NCBI RefSeq assembly: GCF_033096005.1
Contig: NZ_AP026803.1
Coordinates: 1,110,001 to 1,174,000, forward strand
DNA from: Lactobacillus xylocopicola
GTDB lineage: Bacteria; Bacillota; Bacilli; Lactobacillales; Lactobacillaceae
Direction of reading: 5' to 3'
Length of the DNA stretch: 64,000 nucleotides
Shown here: piece after piece, positions 9,606-20,012 of the stretch
Numbering within the stretch: the stretch's first letter is position 1
Layout of the letters: every line of letters starts with the position of its first letter
Made by a program: the position numbers and the translations under genes
The notes under the pieces: generated by a model
What the model was told of the DNA's origin: nothing
The model's input: only the letters and a program-made list of their open reading frames with translations
Databases searched by the model: none

Positions 9606-12206
9606 TTATTGCTCATCCCTTAATTCTGCTTGCCAACTTTCAACTAACTGCATCACTTGCAGTGGTGTTTGATCTGCTAAATAAAGATTGGAAATATCGT
9701 CCAAAATATCTTTTTCCTTGTCTGACCGTTCGGCCTTGCCTGCAGTACCGATAGCGTCTTGTTCCTGGCTTGCTTGATCTACACTGAATAAGTCAAGCTG
9801 GGCTGAAGTTGGGTTAAGGTTGCTGCCTTGTGCCTCAAGTCGATTCAATAACTTAGTGGCCTGACGCAAAACCTTGCGCGGCATCCCAGCAAGTTGAGCC
9901 ACGTGGATGCCGTAACTCTGGTCGGCCGGCCCCGGCAAAATCTTGTGCAAAAAAATCAACTTGCCATTTTCTTCTGTCGCACCAACATGAATGTTTTTGA
10001 GGCGGGGTAGGGTCTGCTCCATAGCCGTCAATTCATGGAAGTGGGTGGCAAACAGTACCTTGGCCCCAATCTCATCATGCAAGTACTGGACAATTGCACC
10101 AGCTAAAGCCATGCCGTCATAAGTAGCAGTTCCGCGACCGATCTCATCAAACAAGACCAGACTACGCTTAGTGGCATGCATCAAGGCATCATTAGCCTCG
10201 GTCATCTCAACCATGAAGGTACTCTGTCCTGATATTAAATCATCTGCTGCCCCGATCCGAGTAAAAATTTGATCAAAGATTGGTAAATCCGCACTAGCGG
10301 CCGGCACAAAGGAGCCTACCTGGGCCATCACGGCAATCAAGGCCATCTGCCTCATATAGGTACTCTTACCAGACATATTGGGTCCGGTAATAAGAAAAAT
10401 ATCGGTATCTTCTGCTAACTTAACATCATTGGGGATATAAGAGCCAGCCTGCATTACCTGTTCAACCACCGGATGCCTACCTAGGGTAACTTTTACATCC
10501 TGATTATCAGTGTGAAAGCTAGGCCGACAATAATTATTGTCTTCTGCAACTTGGGCAAAAGAGCAGTATACATCTATAGCGGCAAGCTGCGCAGCCAGGT
10601 CTTGTAAGGCTGGAATGTACTTCTTTACTTCGTCACGAAGTTTTACGAACAGGTCATGTTCCAACTCAGTTGACTTAGTTTGCGCTTCCAAAATCAGGTT
10701 TTCATGTTCCTTGAGTTCTGGTGTGATGTACCGCTCCGCATTAGATAGTGTCTGTTTGCGTGTATAACGGTCGAGTGGCACCTTACTCTTATTTGAATTA
10801 GTGACTTGAATATAATAGCCAAAAACAGAATTAAAACCAACTTTCAGATTATCAATCCCAGTTTGCTGTCGTTCGCTTTTTTCCATTTCCATCAGCCACT
10901 TTTTGCCATTGTTCATTGCGTCACGGTAGCGGTCGAGCTGACTATCTACACTAGCTCTGATTAAGTTGCCTTCAGTTGTTGAAATTGGGGGCTGATCGAC
11001 CAGCGTGGCAGTAATTAACTGCGCCACACCCTTGAGCGGGTCAATCTTTTGCGCAAAATCTTGCAATATCTTACTATCCGACTTTTGTAAGGTTGCCATT
11101 ATCGTTGGCACAGCTGCAAGAGAGTGCGCCAACTGTAACAGTTCTCTACCGTTAACATTGCCAAAGGCGATGCGCCCGGTTAAGCGCTCCAAGTCATAAA
11201 CTCCCTTGAGTGCGTCTGCCACGCTCGCGCGCGTAAAATAACCATCAAGTAGTGCTTGGACCATCTCCTGGCGGTTAGTCAGCTTAGCAACAGTTAACAA
11301 GGGGCGCGCTAGCCACTGCTTAAGCAATCTGCCACCCATTGCTGTCTGGGTCTTATCCAGTACCCAAAACAAGGAGCCCATCTTCTTACCGGTTTTAGCC
11401 GACGCAATCAGCTCCAGATTCTCTTGCACAGTATGCGACATCTGCAAATACTGGCTCACTTCATAACTGCGCGCAACCTGCAAGTGCGCCAAACTGCGAT
11501 GTTGCGTTTGAAGAATATAAGCGACTAATTGAGCCACCGCTGCTTTTTCTGCTTGATTAGTTAACTTTTGTTGGGCAAAGGAAATTTCAGCGTGTGTTTC
11601 AGTCAACTCCGCCGGTGCCGAAACAGTAATGTTAGCCTGATGCAAAAAATCGCTGGCACTGTCACTCAAGTGACCATTATAAATAACTTCTCTCGTGCGC
11701 AATGACAAAAGTTCGTTAGCAACTGCCGACCAAGCCTTCAAATGCGTAGCAAACATCTCCCCCGTCGACAAATCACTGTAGGCCAGGCCAAAAGAATTTT
11801 TCGTAGTCACCACCGAGGCTAGGTAGTTAACCTCCTTAGCTTGGCTAGGCTTGTCACTAATGTGTGTACCGGGGGTCACTAACTGAATAATGCCCCGCTT
11901 GACCATGCCCCGAGCTTTTTTAGGATCTTCTAGTTGTTCACACAAGGCGACCTTATAACCCTTTTCGACCAGCGTATCGACATAAGATTCCACTGCAACG
12001 TGAGGGACCCCCGCCATTGGAATAGGGGTTTCACTCTTGTTTGACCGGTGAGTTAGTGTCAATTCCAATAGTTGCGCACCCTTAACCGCATCATCTTCAA
12101 ATAATTCATAAAAATCGCCGACACGATAAAAAAGAAAAGCATCGGGATATTGTTGCTTAATTTTATGATATTGCTCCATCATTGGAGTAAGACTTGCTTT
12201 TGCCAT
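9606..12206 (-). CDS. mutS: DNA mismatch repair protein MutS
   Basis: Recognises base mismatches and small loops. The mismatch-wedge motif F-Y-E is at residues 32-34 (GDFYELF), the ABC-type Walker A GPNMSGKST near 607-615, followed by Walker B FDEIGRGT and the composite ATPase site TYDGMALA. The C-terminal 60 residues hold the HTH/dimer region. Length 866 is typical. It is the first gene of the mutS-mutL-ruvA-ruvB-yajC run, with a probable promoter just upstream. Confidence 0.97.
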   Translation of the reverse strand: MAKASLTPMMEQYHKIKQQYPDAFLFYRVGDFYELFEDDAVKGAQLLELTLTHRSNKSETPIPMAGVPHVAVESYVDTLVEKGYKVALCEQLEDPKKARGMVKRGIIQLVTPGTHISDKPSQAKEVNYLASVVTTKNSFGLAYSDLSTGEMFATHLKAWSAVANELLSLRTREVIYNGHLSDSASDFLHQANITVSAPAELTETHAEISFAQQKLTNQAEKAAVAQLVAYILQTQHRSLAHLQVARSYEVSQYLQMSHTVQENLELIASAKTGKKMGSLFWVLDKTQTAMGGRLLKQWLARPLLTVAKLTNRQEMVQALLDGYFTRASVADALKGVYDLERLTGRIAFGNVNGRELLQLAHSLAAVPTIMATLQKSDSKILQDFAQKIDPLKGVAQLITATLVDQPPISTTEGNLIRASVDSQLDRYRDAMNNGKKWLMEMEKSERQQTGIDNLKVGFNSVFGYYIQVTNSNKSKVPLDRYTRKQTLSNAERYITPELKEHENLILEAQTKSTELEHDLFVKLRDEVKKYIPALQDLAAQLAAIDVYCSFAQVAEDNNYCRPSFHTDNQDVKVTLGRHPVVEQVMQAGSYIPNDVKLAEDTDIFLITGPNMSGKSTYMRQMALIAVMAQVGSFVPAASADLPIFDQIFTRIGAADDLISGQSTFMVEMTEANDALMHATKRSLVLFDEIGRGTATYDGMALAGAIVQYLHDEIGAKVLFATHFHELTAMEQTLPRLKNIHVGATEENGKLIFLHKILPGPADQSYGIHVAQLAGMPRKVLRQATKLLNRLEAQGSNLNPTSAQLDLFSVDQASQEQDAIGTAGKAERSDKEKDILDDISNLYLADQTPLQVMQLVESWQAELRDEQ

Positions 12207-12235
12207 CTATTCCTCTTTTTCTCTGCTTTACTGCT

Positions 12236-12264
12236 ATTATACCTAACTTGACATTAAAAGAAAA
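12236..12264 (-). promoter_or_regulatory. Probable mutS promoter
   Basis: Perfect -10 TATAAT (12236-12241) about 30 bases upstream of the mutS start. The -35 at 17-base spacing is poor (TTTTCT). It partly overlaps the terminator that follows pcp. Confidence 0.5.
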
Positions 12265-12290
12265 AAGACCGCAATTAAACGATCTCTTTT
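12257..12290 (-). terminator. Probable terminator after pcp
   Basis: Minus strand shows AGATCG / CGGTCT (one G-T wobble) around a TTTAATTG loop and then TTTTTTC. It lies about 30 bases after the pcp stop and just before mutS. Confidence 0.55.
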
Positions 12291-12321
12291 CTGTTGGGGT
12301 TAATATTACACTTCATCATTT

Positions 12322-12969
12322 TTAGGCAATCTGGCCCTCAACGCTCGGGATATCGTCTTTTCCATCCAAGTCGACAATTGTCTTAATTGCCGCGGTAATG
12401 CCTTTGACATCGTCTACTAAACTAAGGCTGGGCATTTCTGGCCGGTCAATTACTTGCTCCGGCAAAAATGGAATGTGCATAAAACCAGCTTTTAGCTCAG
12501 GAAATTCCTGATCAATCATATATTGTACTTGGTACATAATATGATTGCACACAAAGGTTCCGGCAGTAGTTGAGACGGCTGCTGGAAGACCCGCTTGCCG
12601 AATTGCCCGCACCATCGCCTTAACTGGCAGCTGGGTAAAGTAAGCATTTTGCCCAGCCGCTTGAATCGGGGTGGCAATCGGTTGATAGCCCTTGTTGTCA
12701 GCTATCCGGCCATCATCAAAGTTAATGGCTACCCGTTCAGGCGTCAGCGCTGCGCGGCCTCCGGCTTGACCAATATTCAGCACATAGTCGGGGTGCTCTT
12801 TCACAATTGCATCATGTACCACCCGGGCACACTCGCCAAAGACGGTGGGAAGCTCCAGTTTAACGATTTGGGTGCCCGCTATCTCATCAGCTAGACGATT
12901 AACAGCTTCAATTGCGGGGTTAATTTTATCTTCTCCAAAAGGATCAAAACCTGTGACTAAAATTTTCAT
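12322..12969 (-). CDS. pcp: Pyroglutamyl-peptidase I (pyrrolidone-carboxylate peptidase)
   Basis: Cytosolic cysteine peptidase (C15) that removes N-terminal pyroglutamate. The catalytic triad is visible: Glu78 in TPERVAIN, Cys141 in [10 protein letters not shown] and His165 in [11 protein letters not shown]. The GFDPFG start (7-12) is the family signature. Length 215 is normal. It is the last gene behind a disrupted DUF979 and DUF969 pair and appears fully intact. The product of its reaction, 5-oxoproline, may be linked to those membrane proteins. Confidence 0.95.
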   Translation of the reverse strand: MKILVTGFDPFGEDKINPAIEAVNRLADEIAGTQIVKLELPTVFGECARVVHDAIVKEHPDYVLNIGQAGGRAALTPERVAINFDDGRIADNKGYQPIATPIQAAGQNAYFTQLPVKAMVRAIRQAGLPAAVSTTAGTFVCNHIMYQVQYMIDQEFPELKAGFMHIPFLPEQVIDRPEMPSLSLVDDVKGITAAIKTIVDLDGKDDIPSVEGQIA

Positions 12970-12995
12970 TATTTTTCTCTTTTCTCTTCTATATT

Positions 12996-13919
12996 TTAAA
13001 AGGCTAAAAAGTACATCAGTACAATATGAACCACTAGCATACTCAGCGCAATTGGAACTTGTTGCTTAATTACCCCTAACGGGTCTTTCATTTCCATCAA
13101 GGCAACGGGTAAAGTATTGAAATTAGCTGCCATCGGTGTTAACAAGGTACCACAATAGCCTGCAGTCATTCCTAAAGCAGCTACAATAACAGGCGAACCG
13201 CCTTGAGCAACTACAGATGGAATACCAATCCCAGCAGTAATAACGGCAAAAGCAGCAAACGCATTACCCATGATAACTGTAAATAAGGCCATCGAAATGC
13301 AATAAAGGCTGACTCCCAAAAGGTGATTACCCACGGGAAAGATACCAGAAATAGCCTTGGCAGTAACGTCTCCAACCCCAGATGCAGTAAAAACTACCCC
13401 CAGAGTTGCCAACAGTTGCGGTAAAATACCAGCAGAACCAACTGAGCGCACCATTCTTTGCGTGTCTTCATAGGCAACTTTAGCAGTTGATCTAGTCAGA
13501 ATCATGGCCATAATCAAGGAAACAATCGCAGCAATGCCAATACCAACTTGTCCGCCTAAACTAGTAAATTGACCAATTACGAGTGCCTAAATAGCCAGTA
13601 AGATACTAGGGACAAAAATCCAATTGCCGATCCTTTTTACTGTTTGGTCAGCTAACTTTTTATTTATTTTCTTAATATGACCAACACGCACCTGCTTAAA
13701 CAATGACAGTAAGGCAATTACCACGAGTAACCCGCCACTGACTTCACTTGGAAGCCATTGTCCAGTGGCAAACAATAAGGCAAACAAGAACCAAAATAGT
13801 CCTGTTCCCCAGCGTACTGAATTAGTTTGATCGCGCCACGACTCAATCGCAGCTGCTAAAAAGAACAAGCCGATTAAGATAAAAAAACCGAGCAACATAT
13901 TATTAACTAATGCGACCAT
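12996..13919 (-). pseudogene. DUF979-family membrane protein interrupted by an in-frame TAG
   Basis: Reading from the ATG at 13919, the frame meets TAG at 13587-13589 after residue 110 (VPSILLAI-stop). It then continues in exactly the same frame (ALVIGQFTSLGGQVG, then MAMILTRSTAKV) to a stop at 12996. The full frame is 308 codons, the family's expected size, so one substitution explains the break. The protein is hydrophobic with about eight membrane segments. DUF979 is a permease-like family often found with DUF969 and pcp. The ATG overlaps the DUF969 stop by one base. Confidence 0.8.
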
Positions 13920-14586
13920 TATTTCTCCCTCTTTGTTTGCAACTTTTGATCAAAAGCGTGGTTATAATATAAACAGAATAGATAACAAATCAGTGCAATC
14001 GGAATAGTATTCAACACGATCCCTGACGGATTAACTGGGTAACCTAATGACTTCATGGTACTTGAAATCAATAAAACACTTGAGGAGGCCACAAAGAGGT
14101 TTTGGGCGAAGAAGTTTCCAAAATTCTCGCTGGCCGCAGCTCGGCCTTTAATTTGGTCAACTTCCAAAGCCGTTAATTCTCCGTTAACTTTACCCGCTGC
14201 CTGCGCCATTGGATTAATTAAGGGAGCAATAAACTGAACATGCCCCTGAAGTGAAATACCAAAAATGCCCGCCAGTTCACGAATTGCCGTATAGATATCG
14301 AAATCCGACCAGGCGTCAAGTTCTTCAGCTTCTTAATTAAATTAACTGAGGCTTGCTTGAGACCATGCCTTTCTAAAATACCGATTGTTGGTAGAGTCAG
14401 GAAAAACAAGGATACCATTCGGTTATCAACAAAGCCCTTACCCAAATTCCGTAAAAAAGAGACAAAATCAATACCTGAAACTAATGCCGTTACAAGCGCA
14501 GCAATGACCACAACGGCTACAGTATCCAGGCCGAGTGCAAACCCTACGACTATGACTAAAACGCCTAATAAACTTAAGCATTCCAT
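13919..14586 (-). pseudogene. DUF969-family membrane protein with a -1 frameshift
   Basis: The first frame (ATG at 14586) reads MECLSLLGVLVIVVGFALGL and stays family-like to LKNLTPGRI. After this the correct reading moves to another frame: FDIYTAIRELAGIF, then GHVQFIAPLINPMAQAAG, down to the stop at 13919. Restoring one T in the ATTTCG run (plus-strand 14299-14304) gives a continuous 222-residue protein. DUF969 proteins are about 230 residues and partner DUF979. AAAGGAT precedes the start. It is a pseudogene unless the base is a sequencing error. Confidence 0.8.
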
Positions 14587-14606
14587 TAACTATCCTTTCA
14601 TGTGAA

Positions 14607-14624
14607 AATAATAATAATAATAAT
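14607..14624. repeat. (AAT)6 trinucleotide repeat in the DUF969 5' leader
   Basis: Six perfect AAT copies on the plus strand (ATT on the transcribed sense), between the -10 box and the ribosome binding site of the DUF969 gene. No other tandem triplet run of this length was seen in the window. Confidence 0.9.
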
Positions 14625-14634
14625 ACAAGTAAAC

Positions 14635-14663
14635 ATATTAATATTGTTATCATATAATGTCAA
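14635..14663 (-). promoter_or_regulatory. Sigma-A promoter of the DUF969-DUF979-pcp operon
   Basis: Minus strand has TTGACA (14658-14663), 17 bases, then TAATAT (14635-14640). This is nearly consensus and lies about 50 bases upstream of the DUF969 ATG. Confidence 0.8.
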
Positions 14664-14695
14664 TAGTTTGACGGAAAGCCAGCATTTTAACTTAC

Positions 14696-14723
14696 AAAAA
14701 AACTGCTCAAGCGAGCAGTTTTT
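14696..14723 (-). terminator. Rho-independent terminator after groEL
   Basis: An 11-bp stem AAAAACTGCTC/GAGCAGTTTTT (14698-14708 and 14713-14723) with a 4-base loop and T-run, 22 bases after the groEL stop. Confidence 0.9.
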
Positions 14724-14745
14724 AGCGTATATTCAGTTATATCAA

Positions 14746-16383
<1,638 letters not shown>

Positions 16384-16387
16384 CTAA

Positions 16388-16672
16388 CTACTTAACAATT
16401 GCTAAAATATCTTTTTCGTGCAGGACCAGGTACTTCTCGCCCTCGTACTTGACATCAGTACCTGAGTACTTATCATACAGGACGACGTCCCCTGTCTTCA
16501 CCGTCATTGGAATCTTGTTGCCATTCTCAGCATAAGTTCCCTCACCAACCGCGACAATTTCGCCTTCAGTTGGTTTTTGTTTAGCATTCGAAGCAAGGAC
16601 GATTCCGCCTACAGTCTTTTCTTCTTCCTCTTTAACTTTAACGATCACGCGATCACCTATTGGTTGTAACAC
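16388..16672 (-). CDS. groES: Co-chaperonin GroES (10 kDa)
   Basis: Heptameric lid for GroEL. The 94-residue protein starts [13 protein letters not shown] and carries the mobile-loop region [15 protein letters not shown] and the YDKYSGTDV roof segment. The start is GTG (16670-16672) with AGGAGG 7 bases upstream. First gene of the groES-groEL operon; CIRCE lies in its leader. Confidence 0.97.
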   Translation of the reverse strand: MLQPIGDRVIVKVKEEEEKTVGGIVLASNAKQKPTEGEIVAVGEGTYAENGNKIPMTVKTGDVVLYDKYSGTDVKYEGEKYLVLHEKDILAIVK

Positions 16673-16708
16673 GTTTGTCCCTCCTATTAGTAAAAATCTT
16701 TTTAATTG

Positions 16709-16735
16709 TTAGCACTCATATTCATCAAGTGCTAA
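16709..16735. promoter_or_regulatory. CIRCE operator 1 (HrcA binding site)
   Basis: TTAGCACTC-N9-AAGTGCTAA, matching the CIRCE consensus TTAGCACTC-N9-GAGTGCTAA with one mismatch. It lies just downstream of the groES -10 box, so bound HrcA would block transcription of groES-groEL. Confidence 0.93.
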
Positions 16736-16747
16736 CTTACAATTAAG

Positions 16748-16776
16748 ATAATAACCTTTTTTCAGATAAAATGCAA
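16748..16776 (-). promoter_or_regulatory. groES-groEL promoter
   Basis: Minus strand TTGCAT (16771-16776), 17 bases, TATTAT (16748-16753). The two CIRCE elements flank it on either side. Confidence 0.8.
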
Positions 16777-16814
16777 GAAAAAATTAGCACTTTTTCAGTT
16801 AAAGTGCTAATTAT
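16776..16814 (-). terminator. Probable rex terminator formed by CIRCE 2
   Basis: About 12-bp stem, 7-base loop, then a run of six T on the minus strand, 28 bases after the rex stop. No other terminator is visible between rex and groES. Confidence 0.7.
16784..16810. promoter_or_regulatory. CIRCE operator 2, overlapping the rex terminator
   Basis: TTAGCACTT-N9-AAGTGCTAA, a perfect 9-bp inverted repeat with CIRCE spacing (one mismatch to consensus in each arm's last base at most). It lies just upstream of the groES -35 box. On the minus strand the same repeat extends to AATTAGCACTTT/AAAGTGCTAATT and runs into TTTTTT, so it also has the form of the terminator of rex. Confidence 0.8.
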
Positions 16815-16841
16815 TCTTAACTCTTATCCGCAGGCTGTTGC

Positions 16842-17477
16842 TTACTTGGGTTTATCGGCGTCAAGAAAGTAAATCAAGGTCTGTAATTCCGTCGCTAAGT
16901 CAACGTTCTGGACCCTGATCCCACTTGGAGCTGAGAGTCGAATTGGGGTGAAGTTCATGATCCCCCTAATTCCAGCTTCGACCATATCGTCTGCCGTCTG
17001 TTGGGCAGTGGTCGATGGCACCGTCAAAATCGCAATTGTAATCTGTTGGTCGCTCAACTGTTGCTTCAATTCGCTCATACCGTATACCGGCACCCCGCTT
17101 AGGATTTTACCGGTAATCTTGGGATCAATATCGAAGGCACAAGAAATCCGAATATTGTTACTACGCTTGAAGTTATAGTTGAGCAGTGCATGTCCCAAAT
17201 TACCAACGCCGACCAGGGCCACATTGGTCAATGTATCCTGATTTAGAATCTTTTTAAAAAAGGAAAGCAAATTTTTGACATCGTAACCATAACCGCGTTT
17301 GCCCAGCGCGCCAAAATAAGAAAAGTCGCGTCTAATCGAAGCACTATCAACCTGAACTGCTTCCGAGAGTTCAGTTGAAGAAACTTTATCTTTGCCCGCT
17401 TCGTTTAAGATAATTAAATAGCGATAGTACAGCGGCAAGCGCTTAGCTGTCGCCGTGGGTATTTTTATTTTTTCCAT
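16842..17477 (-). CDS. rex: Redox-sensing transcriptional repressor Rex
   Basis: Dimeric repressor that senses the NADH/NAD+ ratio and controls fermentation genes. N-terminal winged helix (about 1-75, with [20 protein letters not shown]) precedes a Rossmann domain with GVGNLGHAL (90-98). Length 211 is typical. GGAGGC lies upstream of the ATG. Its position between groES-groEL and an ABC-F gene is like the Bacillus subtilis arrangement. Confidence 0.95.
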   Translation of the reverse strand: MEKIKIPTATAKRLPLYYRYLIILNEAGKDKVSSTELSEAVQVDSASIRRDFSYFGALGKRGYGYDVKNLLSFFKKILNQDTLTNVALVGVGNLGHALLNYNFKRSNNIRISCAFDIDPKITGKILSGVPVYGMSELKQQLSDQQITIAILTVPSTTAQQTADDMVEAGIRGIMNFTPIRLSAPSGIRVQNVDLATELQTLIYFLDADKPK

Positions 17478-17700
17478 TTTTTAAAAGAGCCTCCAACTTA
17501 AATATTGCCTGAGCCTTCTTCTTGTGAATTGCTCATCAATTAGTATTATTTTACCCGTAACGTTACGCTATTTGCAAATATTTTTTTCACAATCTTGCAA
17601 ACACTGTCAACGAGGGCTACTTTCAACTTTCTTTGCTTAATAGTAAGAGGCCCACTGTAAGTTCTTTTCGTATGCTAAAATAGTTTCTAGGTGAAAAAAT

Positions 17701-19617
17701 ATGATCATTGCACAAGGACACGATTTAGAAAAACAATTTGGGGCGAACACCCTATTTCAGCATGTTAACTTTTCAATTGCTGACCAGGCCAGAATTGGCT
17801 TAGTTGGGCCTAACGGTGTTGGCAAAACAACTTTACTCAAAATTATGACGGGCGAGGAAGAGGCTAGTCGGGGCGAATTTACTGTCAATAAGGCCGTCGA
17901 GGTCGGTTACCTTGCCCAAGAAAACGGACTAGCTGAAGATAAGACTATCTGGGACGAGCTGGTCGAGGTCTTTGCTGCGCTCATTAAGATGGAGCAACAG
18001 TTGCACGCTTTGCAGGCAGAAATTACCGCCCAACCTCATAATCCAGAACTATTAAAGCAATATGACCAGTTGCAGTTCGATTTTGAGCAAAAAGGGGGCT
18101 ACACTTACCAGGCTGACATCAAAAGTATTTTGAATGGTTTTAACTTTCCTGAGGCGACTTGGTCCAAGGTCATTGCTAATCTATCTGGCGGTGAAAAGAC
18201 GCGGCTTGCTTTTGTAAAGCTGCTCCTGCGTAAACCACCTCTGCTCCTACTCGATGAACCGACTAACTACCTTGACCTCGATACTTTGGACTGGCTGGAA
18301 GGCTACCTAAAAAACTATCCTGGGGCAATCCTAGTTGTGTCGCACGACCAATACTTCCTAGACCACTTAGCTACCCAGATTTTCGAGTTACAATTTGGCC
18401 AATTAACTGTGTTCAAGGGCAATTACACTAACTATGTACAAGAGCGCGAATTGCGCGACCACCAGCAGGAAGAAGCCTTCGAGAAACAGCAAGAAAAAAT
18501 TAAGAAGGACGAAGAATTTATTCAGAAAAACATCGTCCGGGCCAAAACAACTAAACGGGCTCAAAGCCGCCGTAAACAGCTCGAAAAGCTCAAGCGAATT
18601 AATCCGCCCAAGCACAAGACCAAGGTGCGAATGACCTTCAAGGCTGACCGACCTTCCGGTAAGGAAGTCTTGATTTTGCGTAATTTGGCGATTGGCTACC
18701 CCACTAAGACCATGGTTGAGGATATTTCTTTACAAATTAATCAAGGAGATCGCGTAGCCGTGATTGGCGCTAATGGGATTGGCAAGTCCACCTTGCTCAA
18801 GACTATTATGCGGGAACTGCAAGCTAAGGCTGGTTCAATCAAGTACGGAGCAGCTCTCGATACCGGCTATTACGACCAAGAACTCCAACTGCTCGACCCT
18901 AGCCAAACCGTCTTGAATACCATTTGGGACCGCCACAAGACCATGCCAGAACGGGATGTGCGCTCGATTTTGGCTAGTTTCTTGTTTACCGCCAAGGATA
19001 TTGATAAGACGGTCAGCCAACTTTCAGGTGGGCAAAAGGCTAGGTTAACTTTGACGGTTTTGGCATTAGAACATAATAACTTCCTACTAATGGATGAGCC
19101 AACCAACCACTTGGATCTAGAGGCTAAAGAGGTTTTGGAACAGGCCCTCCAGGACTTTGACGGCACTCTCTTGTTTGTGTCTCATGACCGCTACTTTATT
19201 AACCAGCTAGCCAACAAAATTGTCGAGGTTAAAGATGGCCAGGCTCAACTCTACAACGGTAACTATAACTATTATTTAGCAGAAAAAGCCAAGCAAGATA
19301 ACCAAAGTGCTGCAGTCGTAGCAGCCACCAGCAGTAGTCAAATTGATGACAAGCCAACTAAGTTGTCTTATCAAGAGCAGAAACAACGTGACTCCCAGCA
19401 GCGTAAACTACAGCGCCAGGTTGAAGAAGTTGAAGACCGGATTGATCAACTGGAACACCAGCAAGAAGAGCTGCAGACGCAAATGGCGGATCCCGAGATT
19501 GCAACTAACTTCGACCGTCTGGGACCGCTCCAAGACCAGCTGACGGCGATTGAAAAAGACCTGGCCCAAGCCAACAGTGCCTGGGAAACAGCTCTGACCG
19601 AGCTAGATGAATTTTAA
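17701..19617 (+). CDS. ydiF: ABC-F family ATPase (YdiF-like ribosome-associated protein)
   Basis: Soluble twin-ABC protein; ABC-F members bind the ribosomal E site and rescue or regulate translation. The first domain has GPNGVGKTT (36-44) and LSGGEKTR (about 162-169); the second has GANGIGKST (about 352-360) and LSGGQKAR (about 442-449). Between them is a charged helical linker (about 240-300). The C-terminal 80 residues form a coiled coil (QRQVEEVEDRIDQLEHQQEE). No membrane segments. AGGTG lies 8 bases before the ATG. Orthology to B. subtilis YdiF is supported by the neighbouring rex. Confidence 0.85.
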   Translation: MIIAQGHDLEKQFGANTLFQHVNFSIADQARIGLVGPNGVGKTTLLKIMTGEEEASRGEFTVNKAVEVGYLAQENGLAEDKTIWDELVEVFAALIKMEQQLHALQAEITAQPHNPELLKQYDQLQFDFEQKGGYTYQADIKSILNGFNFPEATWSKVIANLSGGEKTRLAFVKLLLRKPPLLLLDEPTNYLDLDTLDWLEGYLKNYPGAILVVSHDQYFLDHLATQIFELQFGQLTVFKGNYTNYVQERELRDHQQEEAFEKQQEKIKKDEEFIQKNIVRAKTTKRAQSRRKQLEKLKRINPPKHKTKVRMTFKADRPSGKEVLILRNLAIGYPTKTMVEDISLQINQGDRVAVIGANGIGKSTLLKTIMRELQAKAGSIKYGAALDTGYYDQELQLLDPSQTVLNTIWDRHKTMPERDVRSILASFLFTAKDIDKTVSQLSGGQKARLTLTVLALEHNNFLLMDEPTNHLDLEAKEVLEQALQDFDGTLLFVSHDRYFINQLANKIVEVKDGQAQLYNGNYNYYLAEKAKQDNQSAAVVAATSSSQIDDKPTKLSYQEQKQRDSQQRKLQRQVEEVEDRIDQLEHQQEELQTQMADPEIATNFDRLGPLQDQLTAIEKDLAQANSAWETALTELDEF

Positions 19618-19623
19618 TTAAGT

Positions 19624-19664
19624 TAAAAAAGCTTTGGACTACGACCTAATCCAAAGCTTTTTTG
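19624..19664. terminator. Bidirectional terminator after the ABC-F gene
   Basis: A 14-bp stem AAAAAAGCTTTGGA/TCCAAAGCTTTTTT with an 11-base loop, immediately after the ABC-F stop. Confidence 0.9.
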
Positions 19665-19981
19665 CCGCTTGCCTTGGTATTCAGGCGGCTGCAAAATTAT
19701 CATAATTCAACGTTGGCATGAAGCAGACTAATTAAGTGTTCGAGGCTATATGGCTCTAATAACTGGCCAATCGTTATAGTCTATTGCCTGACCGTATCTC
19801 TAACATTTACTTCCACCATTTTTCTTGTATTTTTTGCACTTTGTCGTGGCACTTAACCCTAGTTAGTACATCCCCAAAACCATTTTTTATTAAGACTTAT
19901 TGTGCTAAAATTTACATTAGCAAAAATATCCTAATAGACCAACAATGGGTGCAAACTTATGGGAAAATTACGTTCTACTCT
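19665..19981. other. Gene-free stretch upstream of the GNAT gene
   Basis: Between the ABC-F terminator and the GNAT leader I see no convincing gene. A 68-codon open frame at 19784-19990 lacks a ribosome binding site and resembles no family. A weak -10 (TAAAAT near 19906) may serve the GNAT gene. No RNA gene or repeat was recognised. Confidence 0.6.
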
Positions 19982-20006
19982 TTAATTTAACCTTAAATTA
20001 AGGAGG
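19982..20006 (+). promoter_or_regulatory. AT-only hairpin abutting the GNAT ribosome binding site
   Basis: Perfect 9-bp inverted repeat TTAATTTAA-CC-TTAAATTAA (19982-20001) whose 3' arm runs straight into AGGAGG (20001-20006). It could partly hide the Shine-Dalgarno sequence, though an all-A/T stem with a two-base loop is weak. Confidence 0.45.
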
Positions 20007-20012
20007 ACACTA

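Noticed and set aside
14641..14663. TTGACA region as part of the groEL terminator rather than a promoter
   Set aside because: Spacing to TAATAT is exactly 17 and it lies beyond the terminator hairpin in the correct orientation for DUF969.
16709..16810. The two inverted repeats as parts of a riboswitch
   Set aside because: Arm sequence and 9-base spacing match CIRCE; no further conserved RNA elements are present.
19784..19990. 68-codon plus-strand open frame before the GNAT gene
   Set aside because: No ribosome binding site, no recognisable protein features, and its end overlaps the GNAT leader hairpin.
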